Assembly (NCBI GenBank): GCA_032718475.1
Contig: JAUCBJ010002693.1
Coordinates: forward strand, 1 to 64,000
DNA from: Nemertoderma westbladi
Lineage: Eukaryota > Xenacoelomorpha > Nemertodermatida > Nemertodermatidae
Length of the DNA: 64,000 bases
Direction: 5' to 3'
The translations under genes and the position numbers were made by a program. The notes beneath the pieces are model-generated. The model was given only the letters and a program-made list of their open reading frames with translations, had not been told where the DNA came from and searched no databases. Shown here piece after piece: positions 41,945 to 52,651 of the stretch; position 1 is the first letter of the stretch; each line of letters begins with the position of its first letter.

Positions 41945-44815
41945 GTAAGTCGTCTAATATGGTTGGTAAAGTAGTCTAATATGGTTGGTAAAGTCGTCTA
42001 ATATGGTTGGGAAAGTAGTCTAATAGGGTTGGTAAGTCGTCTAATATGGTTGGTAAAGTAGTCTAATATGGTTGGTAAAGTCGTCTAATATGGTTGGGAA
42101 AGTAGTCTAATAGGGTTGGTAAGTCGTCTAATAGGGTTGGTAAGTCGTCCAATATGGTTGGGAGAGTAGTCTAATAGGGTTGGTAAGTCGTCTAATATGG
42201 TTGGTAAAGTCGTCTAATAGGGTTGGTAAGTCGTCCAATATGGTTGGGAAAGTAGTCTAATAGGGTTGGTAAGTCGTCTAATATGGTTGGTAAAGTCGTC
42301 TAATAGGGTTGGTAAGTCGTCCAATATGGTTGGGAAAGTAGTCTAATAGGGTTGGTAAGTCGTCTAATATGGTTGGTAAAGTCGTCTAATAGGGTTGGTA
42401 AGTCGTCCAATATGGTTGGTAAAGTCGTCTAATAGGGTTGGTAAGTCGTCCAATAGGGTTGGGAAAGTTGTCTAATAGGGTTGGTAAGTCGTCCAATATG
42501 GTTGGTAAAGTCGTCTAATAGGGTTGGTAAGTCGTCCAATATGGTTGGTAAAGTTGTCTAATAGGGTTGGTAAGTCGTCTAATATGGTTGGTAAAGTCGT
42601 CTAATAGGGTTGGTAAGTCGTCCAATATGGTTGGGAAAGTAGTCTAATAGGGTTGGTAAGTCGTCTAATATGGTTGGTAAAGTCGTCTAATAGGGTTGGT
42701 AAGTCGTCCAATATGGTTGGGAAAGTAGTCTAATAGGGTTGGTAAGTCGTCTAATATGGTTGGTAAAGTCGTCTAATAGGGTTGGTAAGTCGTCCAATAT
42801 GGTTGGTAAAGTCGTCTAATAGGGTTGGTAAGTCGTCCAATATGGTTGGGAAAGTAGTCTAATGGGGTTGGTAAGTCGTCTAATATGGTTGGTAAAGTCG
42901 TCTAATAGGGTTGGTAAGTCGTCCAATATGGTTGGTAAAGTTGTCTAATAGGGTTGGTAAGTCGTCTAATATGGTTGGTAAAGTCGTCTAATAGGGTTGG
43001 TAAGTCGTCCAATATGGTTGGGAAAGTAGTCTAATAGGGTTGGTAAGTCGTCTAATATGGTTGGTAAAGTCGTCTAATAGGGTTGGTAAGTCGTCCAATA
43101 TGGTTGGTAAAGTCGTCTAATAGGGTTGGTAAGTCGTCCAATAGGGTTGGGAAAGTTGTCTAATAGGGTTGGTAAGTCGTCCAATATGGTTGGTAAAGTT
43201 GTCTAATAGGGTTGGTAAGTCGTCTAATATGGTTGGTAAAGTCGTCTAATAGGGTTGGTAAGTCGTCCAATATGGTTGGGAAAGTAGTCTAATAGGGTTG
43301 GTAAGTCGTCTAATATGGTTGGTAAAGTCGTCTAATAGGGTTGGTAAGTCGTCCAATATGGTTGATAAAGTCGTCTAATAGGGTTGGTAAGTCGTCCAAT
43401 ATGGTTGGGAAAGTCGTCTAATAGGGTTGGTAAGTCGTCTAATAGGGTTGGTAAGTCGTCCAATATGGTTGGGAAAGTAGTCTAATAGGGTTGGTAAGTC
43501 GTCTAATATGGTTGGTAAGTCGTCCAATATGGTTGGGAAAGTAGTCTAATAGGGTTGGTAAGTCGTCTAATATGGTTGGTAAGTCGTCTAATATGGTTGG
43601 TAAGTCGTCCAATATGGTTGGGAAAGTCATCTAATAGGGTTGGTAAGTCGTCAAATATGGTTGGGAAAGTAGTCTAATAGGGTTGGTAAGTCGTCTAATA
43701 TGGTTGGTAAGTCGTCTAATATGGTTGGTAAGTCGTCCAATATGGTTGGGAAAGTCATCTAATAGGGTTGGTAAGTCGTCAAATATGGTTGGGAAAGTCG
43801 TCTAATAGGGTTGGTAAGTCGTCCAATATGGTTGTGAAAGTAGTCTAATAGGGTTGGTAGGTCGTCTAATATGGTTGGTAAAGTCGTCTAATAGGGTTGG
43901 TAAGTCGTCCAATATGGTTGGTAAAGTCGTCTAATAGGGTTGTTAAGTCGTCCAATATGGTTGGGAAAGTCGTATAATAGGGTTGGCAAGTCGTCTAATA
44001 TGGTTGGTAAAGTCGTCTAATAGGGTTGGTAAGTCGTCCAATATGGTTGGTAAGTCGTCTAATAGGGTTGGTAAGTCGTCCAATCTGTTTGGTAAGTCGT
44101 CTAATAGGGTTGGTAAGTCGTCCAATATGGTTGGTAAAGTCGTATAATAGGGTTGGTAAGTCGTCCAATATGGTTGGTAAGTCGTCTAATAGGGTTGGTA
44201 AGTCGTCCAATAGGGTTGGGAAAGTCGTCTGATAGGGTTGGTAAGTCGTCCAATATGGTTTGTAAAGTCGTCTAATAGGGTTGGCAAGTCGTCTAATATG
44301 GTTCGTAAGTCGTCCAATATGGTTGGTAAGTCGTCCAATATGGTTGGTAAGTCGTCCAATATGGTTGGTAAGTCGTCCAATGGCGATGGTAAAATAGTCT
44401 AATATGGTTGAGAAAGTCGTCCAATAGAGTTGGTAAGTCGTCCAATATGGTTGGTAAGTCGTCTAATAGGGTTGGTAAGTCGTCCAATGTGTTTGGTAAG
44501 TCGTCTAATATGGTTGGTAAGTCGTCCAATATGGTTGGTAAGTCGTCCAATATGGTTGGTAAGTCGTCCAATATGGTTGGTAAGTCGTCCAATGGCGATG
44601 GTAAAATAGTCTAATATGGTGGAGAAAGTCGTCCAATAGAGTTGGTAAGTCGTCCAATATGGTTGGTAAGTCGTCCAATGGCGATGGTAAAATAGTCTAA
44701 TATGGTTGGGAAAATCGTCAAATAGAGTTGGTAAGTCGTCCAATATAGTTGGTTCTAAGTCTTACAATGGTATTGGTTAAATAGTCCAATATAGTTGGTA
44801 AAATCGTAATTATTT
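41945..44815. repeat. 21/22-bp minisatellite founded on a splice donor
   Basis: About 130 units alternate between GGTAAGTCGTCTAATATGGT plus T (21 bp) and GGTAAAGTCGTCTAATAGGG plus TT (22 bp), with GGGAAAGTAGTC variants; 43-bp dimers and longer higher-order repeats are visible. It fills nearly the whole intron between exons m and n and starts at the donor itself, so the real splice site is the first unit. The plus- and minus-strand open frames over it are by-products of the repeat. Confidence 0.97.
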
Positions 44816-44823
44816 ATTTCTAG

Positions 44824-44945
44824 GGAGGCGAAAGGTGTTTTTCTCTTTCTCACCCCTACGACGATGGTTCTAGACAGCGCTTATTTCAGCCCCTCGAGTC
44901 GTCTTCGTTGCTTGGCAACAGCAGTCAGCAGGGATGATGAAGTCG
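44824..44945 (+). CDS. FRAS1/FREM2-like exon n (last exon found)
   Basis: 122 bp, acceptor TTATTTCTAG, donor GTCG|GTATGT, phase 2 to phase 1. It encodes EAKGVFLFLTPTTMVLDSAY and FSPSSRLRCLATAVSRDDEV, matching the family's MVTLDSIYFQPGSRVQC-like stretch. The next family exon is not found in the remaining 19 kb. Confidence 0.92.
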
Positions 44946-46086
44946 GTATGTAAGCCCTCTCTCTCTGTCTCGTATAATATATAAAACAGTTTAGTTTGAG
45001 AGAAATTTAATTTTAATTAATTATGTGGACTTCATTTCCTCTATTTCTCTGCAAATAAATGGGCGGATTTTACAAACATGTCAAAATTTTAATTCAATTG
45101 TCAAAAATTAGAAAGTGCACCACATCGCTAAAAATTTCAAGCACTGACTATACACATACCGGCAACTATAATGTTTTTCAAACAGATTATCCGCGGCTTT
45201 TTCTAAGTCTTTCCAGAAATTGTTATTGAGTAAAGCTTAGTATGCTTGCTTCGTCGGCTGTCTGTGTTCTTCTCAGCTCTGGGTTTTGATAGTCAGACTG
45301 ACTGACGTTTGGACAGACCGAAAGTTACACGGTCATAGTAACAGTATAAAAAATGAGAAACTGACATTGGTAATTAAATTCGTCGCCCAATAAATAATTA
45401 GTGGAACTGGAAAGGTAGCGAAAAATTTAGCTTTAGGTTTTATGTTGCCCTTACTGATCTTTTAACTTAAAGGTAAACACAAGAGTCTCACACCCTTAAA
45501 CTACAAAGAAATACAGAATCAGGGCATTAAGCCCAAATTAGTAACTCATAACTCAGACGATAGGGCCATCAAAGGACACAAACAAAACAAACAAAAAACA
45601 CAAAAACGTCAAACAAAAATAACTTAATAACACGCTCCACATACAGCTGTATGTATATCGCAACCCTAACCCCTAACCTAACCGCCATACACTAAATGAT
45701 ACCGGTAATAAACTGCACGATAGCTAAGCCTATATTCTATAAGAAAATATATGACAATTTTGTCGCCGTGAAAGGGGTAGGACTAGGGAAAAAATAATTA
45801 ATTTGTGAAAAATATGGTTGCGTTTCGGCGTCTGAGACCCAGTACGCGCTAATCCTCGACACCTCGTCAGCTGGACAGGGAATTAGCCAAGCCTATCTAT
45901 ATTGCAGGTCTCGGCCACAGAAAGTGAAAAAAAAAACGAAACGTAGCTGTCAAAATATATATTTTTTTTAAATTAGTAAAAGTATATATCATTCGATTGC
46001 ATTTCTTCCACTGATTGCGAATCTGACAATAAAACAAAGATATTCAAAAGCTAAGAAAATATGGGCAAAAAACGTAAACTTGCAGT
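44946..46086. other. Intron or downstream stretch, no gene seen
   Basis: No gene supported. It contains a 22-bp telomere-like run (CCCTAACCCCTAACCTAACC) near 45664-45683. Confidence 0.5.
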
Positions 46087-46845
46087 CGAACTCTACTTTT
46101 CCTGGTGTAGTGTTTGGATTCCTTTCCCAAACTCTACTTTTCCTGGTGTAGTGTTTGGATTCCTTTCCCAAACTCTACTTTTCCTGGTGTAGTGTTTGGA
46201 TTCCTTTTCCAAACTCTACTTTTCCTGGTGTAGTGTTTGGATTCCTTTTCCAAACTCCACTTTTCCTGGTGTAGTATTTGGATTCCTTTTCCAAACTCCA
46301 CTTTTCCTGGTGTAGTGTTTGGATTCCTTTTCCAAACTCTACTTTTCCTGGTGTAGTGTTTGGATTCCTTTTCCAAACTCCACTTTTCCTGGTGTAGTGT
46401 TTGGATTCGTTTTCCAAACTCTACTTTTCCTGGTGTAGTGTTTGGATTCCTTTTCCAAACTCTACTTTTCCTGGTGTAGTGTTTGGATTCCTTTTCCAAA
46501 CTCCACTTTTCCTGGTGTAGTGTTTGGATTCCTTTTCCAAACTCTACTTTTCCTGGTGTAGTGTTTGGATTCCTTTTCCAAACTCTACTTTTCCTGGTGT
46601 AGTGTTTGGATTCCTTTTCCAAACTCTACTTTTCCTGGTGTAGTGTTTGGATTCCTTTTCCAAACTCTACTTTTCCTGGTGTAGTGTTTGGATTCCTTTT
46701 CCAAACTCTACTTTTCCTGGTGTAGTGTTTGGATTCCTTTTCCAAACTCTACTTTTCCTGGTGTAGTGTTTGGATTCCTTTTCCAAACTCTACTTATCCT
46801 GGTGTAGTGTTTGGATTCCTTTTCCAAACTCTACAATTTTGTGTC
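46087..46845. repeat. 41-bp minisatellite, about 18 copies
   Basis: Unit AACTCTACTTTTCCTGGTGT followed by AGTGTTTGGATTCCTTTTCC and A. Copies are almost identical (TCTACT/TCCACT variants), so expansion is recent. The 162-codon minus-strand frame over it is an artefact of the period. Confidence 0.97.
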
Positions 46846-47109
46846 GAGTTTGGTCTTTGCTCCTATCGAGAAGCCAGAAAATAATTCCAATTTTTCCAAT
46901 AATCCAATAATTCCAAAACAATTCCCTGTGATCTGATTGGATAATATCATCATTTCTTGTTAAATAATCACATCAAATTTGATATATTCCGAGAATCCTC
47001 AAGACTCATTAAGCCGGGCAATGCCACCATGGATGGGCGATCTTCCTTTATAGTGTTTTCTACATGTTACCGCAAGTGAAAAAGGTGACCTCCAGTGCAA
47101 ATTAACTGA

Positions 47110-47205
47110 AAGTGAAAATACGTTTTGGTTATTGTTTTGGTTAGAAAACACCGCCGCTATAACCTGCTCAGCTTATTTCCCCTAATGTTTTAAATTAAAT
47201 TAAAC
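47110..47205 (-). repeat. Dispersed GGGAAAGGAGC-type repeat, partial minus copy
   Basis: Contains TGTTTTGGTTAGAA, TAACCTGCTC and CCCCTAATGTTTTAAATT in the order expected for the minus strand of the family at 62775-62930. Confidence 0.45.
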
Positions 47206-47206
47206 T

Positions 47207-47475
47207 AATTATAAGTAATTAAACAGGACTAAGGATGATCCAACTCTATAGCAAATGGAGCGGAAAAAATGAATTCGCCACCAGCGGGGATCGAACCCGC
47301 GTCTCCCGATAAACGTTCAGGTATGCTAACCACTACACCACGGAGCATACCTGAAGCATACCTGAACGTTTATCGGGAGACGCGGGTTCGATCCCAGCTG
47401 GTGGCGAATTCATTTTTTCCGCTCCATTTGCTATAGAGTTGGATCATCCTTAGTCCTGTTTAATTACTTATAATT
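47207..47475. mobile_element. Head-to-head pair of tRNA-derived SINEs forming a 121-bp-arm palindrome
   Basis: Arms 47207-47327 and 47355-47475 are inverted copies; I found one mismatch (CAGCGGGGATC against CAGCTGGGATC), with a 27-bp loop. Each arm holds a B box (GGTTCGATCCC) and CCTGA-ACGTTTA-TCGGG, which folds as an anticodon arm with GTT at the anticodon position. The minus-strand copy also has an A box (TGGTGTAGTGG) in the loop region. C at position 33 and the missing acceptor stem argue against a working tRNA-Asn. No coding capacity. Confidence 0.75.
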
Positions 47476-47618
47476 TATACAATCTATGGATGTCAAACAC
47501 ATATACAAATTAAACTAATTTTTATTTTTACGCCACCGTTTTTGTTCGCTATTTCTTTTCTGTCTCTGTTGAAGGGCGATGTTAGGATCCGCGCAAACTT
47601 TAATCTTTTGTTTATCTC

Positions 47619-47984
47619 TTATTGCCTGCCGCCTTTTGCGTTGAGCCTACTTTTCACGATTGTAACACGAGGATTATCCCTTCTGTAAATTCTCTTCGCT
47701 GACAGGGTTCTAAGTAGTTTATCGCAGATTGTCGACTTAGTGGTTCTTTCGGTGTAGTAAGAGTTGCACGCAAAGCTTATGGCAAAACCTTTCCTTCTCA
47801 TGATTCTCAACGGGTTGGCAGACGGGCGAATGTCGGCGAATTCGGCGGATGAGTAAAGTAAAGTTTTCTTTTCGTTTTCCTTCGTAGATACATTTCGTTT
47901 TGGTTTGGATTTCTTGATAATATTATTAAGAGCTTTATTGTGTTCTGTTAATTTGTCTTTCTCTTTCCTCAATGTGCGCGCCAT
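47619..47984 (-). CDS. Unrecognised Lys/Arg-rich ORF (121 aa)
   Basis: A minus-strand frame from MARTLRKEKDKLTEHNKALN to RLNAKGGRQ. It is basic, with a short coiled-coil-like start and two cysteines. Past its stop another frame continues with similar composition (RQAIRDKQKIKVCADPNIAL), hinting at an older, longer frame broken by a shift. It lies between a SINE pair and LINE fragments, so a transposon remnant is likely. I do not recognise the family. Confidence 0.3.
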   Translation of the reverse strand: MARTLRKEKDKLTEHNKALNNIIKKSKPKRNVSTKENEKKTLLYSSAEFADIRPSANPLRIMRRKGFAISFACNSYYTERTTKSTICDKLLRTLSAKRIYRRDNPRVTIVKSRLNAKGGRQ

Positions 47985-48010
47985 CCAACACTTAAATAAG
48001 TGTTGGATGG
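47981..48010. repeat. 30-bp perfect palindrome
   Basis: CCATCCAACACTTA, two A, then TAAGTGTTGGATGG. It sits at the N-terminal edge of the Lys/Arg-rich ORF and beside the end of the LINE endonuclease fragment. Confidence 0.9.
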
Positions 48011-48039
48011 TTAGTTAGGATAGTTGGATAGTTGGATAG

Positions 48040-48640
48040 TTAGGTACCACAACCAGCCTGTAAGTAATCTACCGGTATCTTAATATCTGGCAGTAAACCA
48101 CGCTTCTTGAACTGGGTTCCAGCCGAAAACAATCTATTTCCAGAGATAAAATCCTGAAGATGGACGGAATTTCGGTTAACACTATTGCTATAGACCCAGG
48201 GCGATGTAGGTGATTGATGCTGACTTGCATTAATGTCTCCCAGGAATGTTAAGAATGCATGCTGATCCACTCCATCAGTAGCTGCTTGTAGATTGTGGTA
48301 GAAATTTTCCACCTCCTCTACAGGGGCAACACTAGTTGGAGAGTAGCACACAGTGAGAACCACCTTAGGAAACTTCTTAGCCAGTCTTCCAGAACATGAG
48401 AAGTGGCAACGGATGATGCGGTTAGAGATTTTGTCTATTTTGTCCAATGCTGCATGTGCAGTTGGATTCTTCAATAGACCAATTCCACCATTGCCACTAT
48501 CATCTGCTGACGCGAGGGCGAGTCGCCAACCGCCCACCATGTCCTTAATCAGAACCTCATCAGTCTTTCCAGTCTGCATTCGGTGCTCTTGAACACCCAC
48601 TTCGCTAAGAGAAAGCTTATCTGCCAAGGCAGTCAGCTCA
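48040..48640 (-). mobile_element. LINE endonuclease-domain fragment
   Basis: The minus-strand frame of 195 codons encodes part of an AP-endonuclease domain: SEVGVQEHRM, WRLALASADDSGNGGIGLL, VVLTVCYSPTS, and VENFYHNLQAATDGVDQHAF with LTFLGDINA (catalytic G-D-x-N-A). The fragment at 63045-64000 shares VENFY-NL-A-TDGVDQHAF. The RT part is missing here. It is probably the same RTE-like group as the C-terminal fragments in this window. Confidence 0.8.
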
Positions 48641-48689
48641 CCTTGTCACATTGGGGACCCGAGTGTTAGGGTGTTTACTGAGGCTAGTC

Positions 48690-50292
48690 TAGTGATTTTG
48701 ATTTGATTTGATTTAGTTTAATTCACATATAGTGACAATGACACATACACATAAACACAATACACATAATGTTTAATATATATAGTAAAATGCTTAGTAA
48801 AAACTGTTAGTTCAGACTATTAAAAGCACGAAAATTAAAATTGCTAAATGTTGAAAAAGTCGGTAATATGTTTGTGCTTAGCACTGAAAGTGTTCCCTGA
48901 TAATTTATAAATCTGTTGTATAAATCGCGCTTCTTCAGCGTGTTGTGGTGATGCGGTTGGTGGGGATAAACGTTGGAATAAATTTTTAGTATGGTACTCG
49001 TAATTGCAGAGTGATGTAATGGAGGGTAGTCCGTAACTTACGACCGATTTTCTGTGCATGCTCCCCAGTCCTTGATACTCAGAACGATGGTTAGATTGCA
49101 ATGTAATCCGGAGGGATTCTTGGACATTTGTGTTGGGGCATTTTAGCGCACGAAGCAACGTACCCAAACATGATTTGTAACCCTCTAGCGACAGTGTTCC
49201 AGTTCCAAACAGATGATAAAGGGTCTCATTGGATACGTAGCATCCTAAGTGCAGGATCCCCCGTAATTGTTTCCTGTAATACAATTCCACAGTTTCAGTG
49301 TCCTTTTTGGATAGCTCCCCAATGCGAAACTTGAGTCGGTATAACAAGGATGATAGGGCAACAGTCCGCCATAACATTGCCACCGTCTGTACAGGATAGT
49401 GTTTCGTCGTCCACCCGTTTCTGTGGAACGAGTCTGTGAGAGCGGCGATCGATTGTATGATGTCTGAGGCCCCTGTTTTGTTATGTCCCGGACTTCCATA
49501 GATTGTGACCCCAAGAAATGTTAGGAACGGTGATGCTGCATGAAGATGGTCATTAATGGAAATCATGAGTGGTGGGCTCTGATTTTTTTTATTATGGTAT
49601 GGTTCTTTGAATATCCAATTCACTTTGGTTGTTTCCAAGACAAGGTTTAGATTAGTCAGTTTGGATTGTATGAGAGTGGTCATCTGTTTGATTTCGTTGT
49701 CGGAGGTTCCCAGCAGCAGTATGTCATCAGCATAAGATAGCGCGCTTATAATCAAATGAAAAATTCGGCAACCTCTACTGTCTGGACCCCCATCGTGTAG
49801 TTGTGAGAGAACACCATTCGTGTAGAAGTTAAATAAAATTGGTGATATGATTGATCCTTGTTTCAAGCCATTGTGCATTGCGAATCCATTTACATCTACT
49901 GAGCCGTTGATGTTTATGAATACTGTGCTCAAATTATAGTATACAGCCAGAAGTCGACATATATGGGGATTCATATGACCTGATAGTTTCTTGAACAAGA
50001 GGTAATGGTTGACTGAGTCAAATGCTGATGCAATGTCCATTTGGCAGACATAGACCCTGGACCCCCTGCTGCGATAGAATTCAATATATTCCAGTATGGC
50101 ACTGATTATGATATCAGACCCTATGAGCTTTTGGTAGGCAAATTGCTTTCCGTCAGGCTGTAAGTCAGCTAAGTAATCCTTCAGTATTACACCTTCAAGA
50201 ATTTTTGCGAATAGACTGATAGATGCAATAGGGCGGTAGGATGAAGGATTTAGAGTGTCTTTGCCTTTACCTTTGTAGAGACACTTGATAAC
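48690..50292 (-). mobile_element. LINE reverse transcriptase, 5' cut by element 2
   Basis: On the minus strand the frame is open for about 483 codons from the element 2 border at 50292 to 48844. It contains VIKCLYKGKGKDTLNPSSYR, MDIASAFDSVNHYLLFKKLS, the GLKQGSIISPILFNFYTNGV motif and catalytic SYADDILLLGTSDNE, then a C-terminal region with CYVSNETLYHLFGTGTLSLE. A 3' UTR ends in (ATCAAA)-like repeats at 48690-48715. The upstream part of the ORF is gone. It is a different family from the other LINE scraps here. Confidence 0.85.
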
Positions 50293-50927
50293 TGTACGCG
50301 CTTTTGAAGACCTTTAGCAGTTTAACCTGCCAAAATTTATATGTCTTTTGGTTTATAAATAGACTTTAGAAGTTGACAAATATTTAATACCAATAAACAC
50401 AACATTAGCAGAAGCCAGCCTAGTGCGCGTCCATTCACCCGCTGGATATACCCGGGAGACTGGATTCTGAGGGCTTAGATTATTATTGCAGTGTAAGCTT
50501 ACTGTATTATTCGATTGATCGTTAATAAATAATTTCTGACCAATATTATTCACTTTCGGGAAATATTAACAGTTCCTTTAGGACGTGGCGCTCTATCTAG
50601 GTAAACAGAGATATGACTTATACTAATCACAACGGTAAGTCGGTAAGGCTTATGATTCACGTATGAGGCGCATTCTTTAGGAAATGCTTAGTTATCAGCC
50701 ACAATCATGCACACTACCGGTAACACACAATACTGCTCACTAATTTGCCGACCGTCAATGTATTTTATCATATATAAAGAGAACAGCAACGGACTCATGT
50801 AGTGCTTATCAAATAGCATTAAATTCACTACAAACCACAATAATATAAGTCGCAATCGCTATATATAACCCGTCTCTCTAACCTGTAGTGTATCAAGAAA
50901 ATTGGGAAATTTGGGTTCTTTATATAT
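50293..50927 (-). repeat. 3' LTR of element 2 (shared 635-bp part)
   Basis: It starts TGTACGCGCT at the LINE junction and matches 61101-61735. Sequence to about 51338 (with a CCAAT-type ATTGGCTC on the plus strand near 51220) may be the rest of this LTR, missing from the other copy. The outer end is therefore uncertain. Confidence 0.8.
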
Positions 50928-51812
50928 GTTCTCCAAATAATATTCAACCAAAACACAACAGTAAACATTAAGACGGTATGTTAAGTTATGATATGAACTG
51001 ATTTGGACCGATATGTGATATGAGTTGTTAAGATAACAGTTATACGCTCTATAATTTAAGCCTACTAATATTTCTTCTAAAGTATGAAAACGAATTGACT
51101 CTAGAGCCGGTGTTCCTGGCCTAGATAGCAACAACACAACGGTATCACAAAAACAGTAAGACTGAACACTCCTAGTATGATCGGCCGAATATCTACACGT
51201 CGACAGAAAAAATCGCTCTGATTGGCTCAAGCCAAACAAAGAACCATGCGTCCAATGGCTGTTTCCATGCCAGCAACCAGCTGCTAGATGTCGCAATCTG
51301 AATCATCAAGGCCAAGCCGTGTAAAGGTATTTGGTGCATTGCGGGTTTTTTGCCTTACCATGTCCGCCAAAGCACGTATATAGAAGAATGACTTTTATGT
51401 CCGTTAAAACACCTGTAACGGTACCTTGCGGGCGAGGGGAATATATATACAGTTAGAGAGCCTTTTAGAGTATTCCAGCGCCTGGGGGGAAACTGGATTG
51501 CAAAGCAAAGGGGCCAGTTATATCCCACAGAAGCTTTTACACCGCTCCCAGAAAATGGGATTTGAGTCTATAAAATATACAAAATCACAGTTTCTAATAT
51601 ACGTAAATACTCTAAACAGTTAGTCTTTCTTGCGCGGACGGCGTTTACGCAGTTTTTTAAAGCTAGCCAGAGTCCTTTTCTCTTTGGGGCGAGCCACTTT
51701 ACAAGGAGGGCTATAACTCCTGGGTGAAGGGTGCAATATGATTGCATCAGAGGGTGTAGGATTATGGTCGGTGTATCCGCCAGTCGAAGTACCGGGTTGA
51801 TTGACATCAATG

Positions 51813-52496
51813 TCAGGGGAGAGGAGCTCGTTTCAAGACAGCCGCTCTTACGGGTCCTTTACGAGTGGTCTGAATGAGGGCCGTGGGTGGACCATAGGCA
51901 GTTAGAAACCTCCGGGGTTTAATGGTTCTTTCCAACTCGCGTTCGCGGGCTCGGTATTCGTAAGGCCGTCGATATACTTCCTGTAACTCGGGGTGTGAGT
52001 TAACAAACAAGTCTCCATAGTCCGGATCCTGACGGATATAATTGATTAAGTTATAGGAATGAAGGTCGCTAGGATTAACACTCCTGAGAAATTTGCGTAC
52101 GAATTTGGTTGAAATACATTCTCCGACTCGCTTCAGTAGCTCGTAACTCGATATGCGTGATTTCTGTTCAACCGAAGCGAATAGATAAGGATGGAACGCA
52201 TAAACTCCTTCGTAAGCGCGTCCGGGATAATAGCGATGGCGCGAATCACAATGTAAATCAGCGTTCGCTTCCCAAGCTCTGATGTAACGTAGTGTGATCA
52301 TTTCATCTACGCTTTCCAAATCGTGATTAAAAGGGCAATCGAAACTGGCGTGTCCCTTTAGTTGACAATGGTGACATTGAGTCATAAATTGAGGGCAAAC
52401 CGCAAAAATGTGCAAGTTATTGAGTCCGCAATACGCACAATAAATTTCCATAGTCGGTTGTTCTTGGAAATAGGAACAGCGGACGTTTGTGTCCAC
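51813..52496 (-). CDS. Element 2 post-pol zinc-knuckle ORF
   Basis: 227 codons from a GTG directly after an in-frame TGA, so the true N-terminus is lost or frameshifted. It has cysteine clusters YCAYCGLNNLHIFAVC and CHHCQLKGHASFDC, then a helical region with LRYIRAWEANADLHC and SYELLKRVGECISTKF, then a basic C-terminus. Spacing and position match ORF4 of element 1 (YCPYCATSGHDVSVC, then CTTCGFRGHSSSPRC). Another frame just upstream carries CRLCASRDHDTQW, the likely lost zinc finger. Nucleic-acid binding is inferred. No exonuclease-like segment was seen in this element. Confidence 0.6.
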   Translation of the reverse strand: MDTNVRCSYFQEQPTMEIYCAYCGLNNLHIFAVCPQFMTQCHHCQLKGHASFDCPFNHDLESVDEMITLRYIRAWEANADLHCDSRHRYYPGRAYEGVYAFHPYLFASVEQKSRISSYELLKRVGECISTKFVRKFLRSVNPSDLHSYNLINYIRQDPDYGDLFVNSHPELQEVYRRPYEYRARERELERTIKPRRFLTAYGPPTALIQTTRKGPVRAAVLKRAPLP

Positions 52497-52651
52497 TGCG
52501 TATCATGGTCTCTCGATGCGCATAACCGACAACGTTGTCTAGAAACATAGTTGGCATGTCGATAATCGTACGCAGTGAGACACTGTGGACCTTGATACCA
52601 TTCTATGATGTAGTCGTTGTCGCTGTTCCGGGCGCGATAGGCTGAATCTCC

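Larger units (their letters stand above)
4276..44945 (+). other. FRAS1/FREM2-family extracellular matrix gene, internal and 3' part (14 exons)
   Basis: Fourteen exons with canonical AG/GT borders and compatible phases encode about 775 residues. In order they give the end of the last CSPG (NG2-like) repeat, the linker with the family motif RNGYLGEQS, five Calx-beta domains, and the region after Calx-beta with GYPVVCVSACDQGHPRYG, as in FRAS1 and FREM2. In vertebrates these proteins form the Fraser complex that ties epithelium to underlying matrix; sea-urchin ECM3 belongs to the same family. The N-terminal CSPG repeats lie upstream of the window. The C-terminal region and membrane anchor are not found here. 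Choosing FRAS1 or FREM2 is not possible from this part. The introns hold most of the mobile DNA in the window, including a 14.3-kb BEL element. Confidence 0.9.

Noticed and set aside
43439-44743. Long frames with repeated DDLPTILDDLPT-type sequence
   Set aside because: They are translations of the 21/22-bp minisatellite in an intron.
45664-45683. Telomere-like CCCTAA run
   Set aside because: It is only about 20 bases and imperfect, too short to claim an interstitial telomere.
46134-46622. 162-codon minus-strand frame of repeated WKRNPNTTPGKVEF
   Set aside because: It is a by-product of the 41-bp tandem repeat; the period gives a repeat in all frames and no start context or homology supports a gene.
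47278-47350. Intact tRNA-Asn gene on the minus strand
   Set aside because: The anticodon arm and T arm look right, but the acceptor stem does not pair and position 33 is C; the sequence is part of a SINE pair.
50859-51296. 145-codon minus-strand frame MRHLAAGCWHGNSHW
   Set aside because: It lies in the probable U3 part of the element 2 LTR, has no family features, and is not supported by the other LTR copy.
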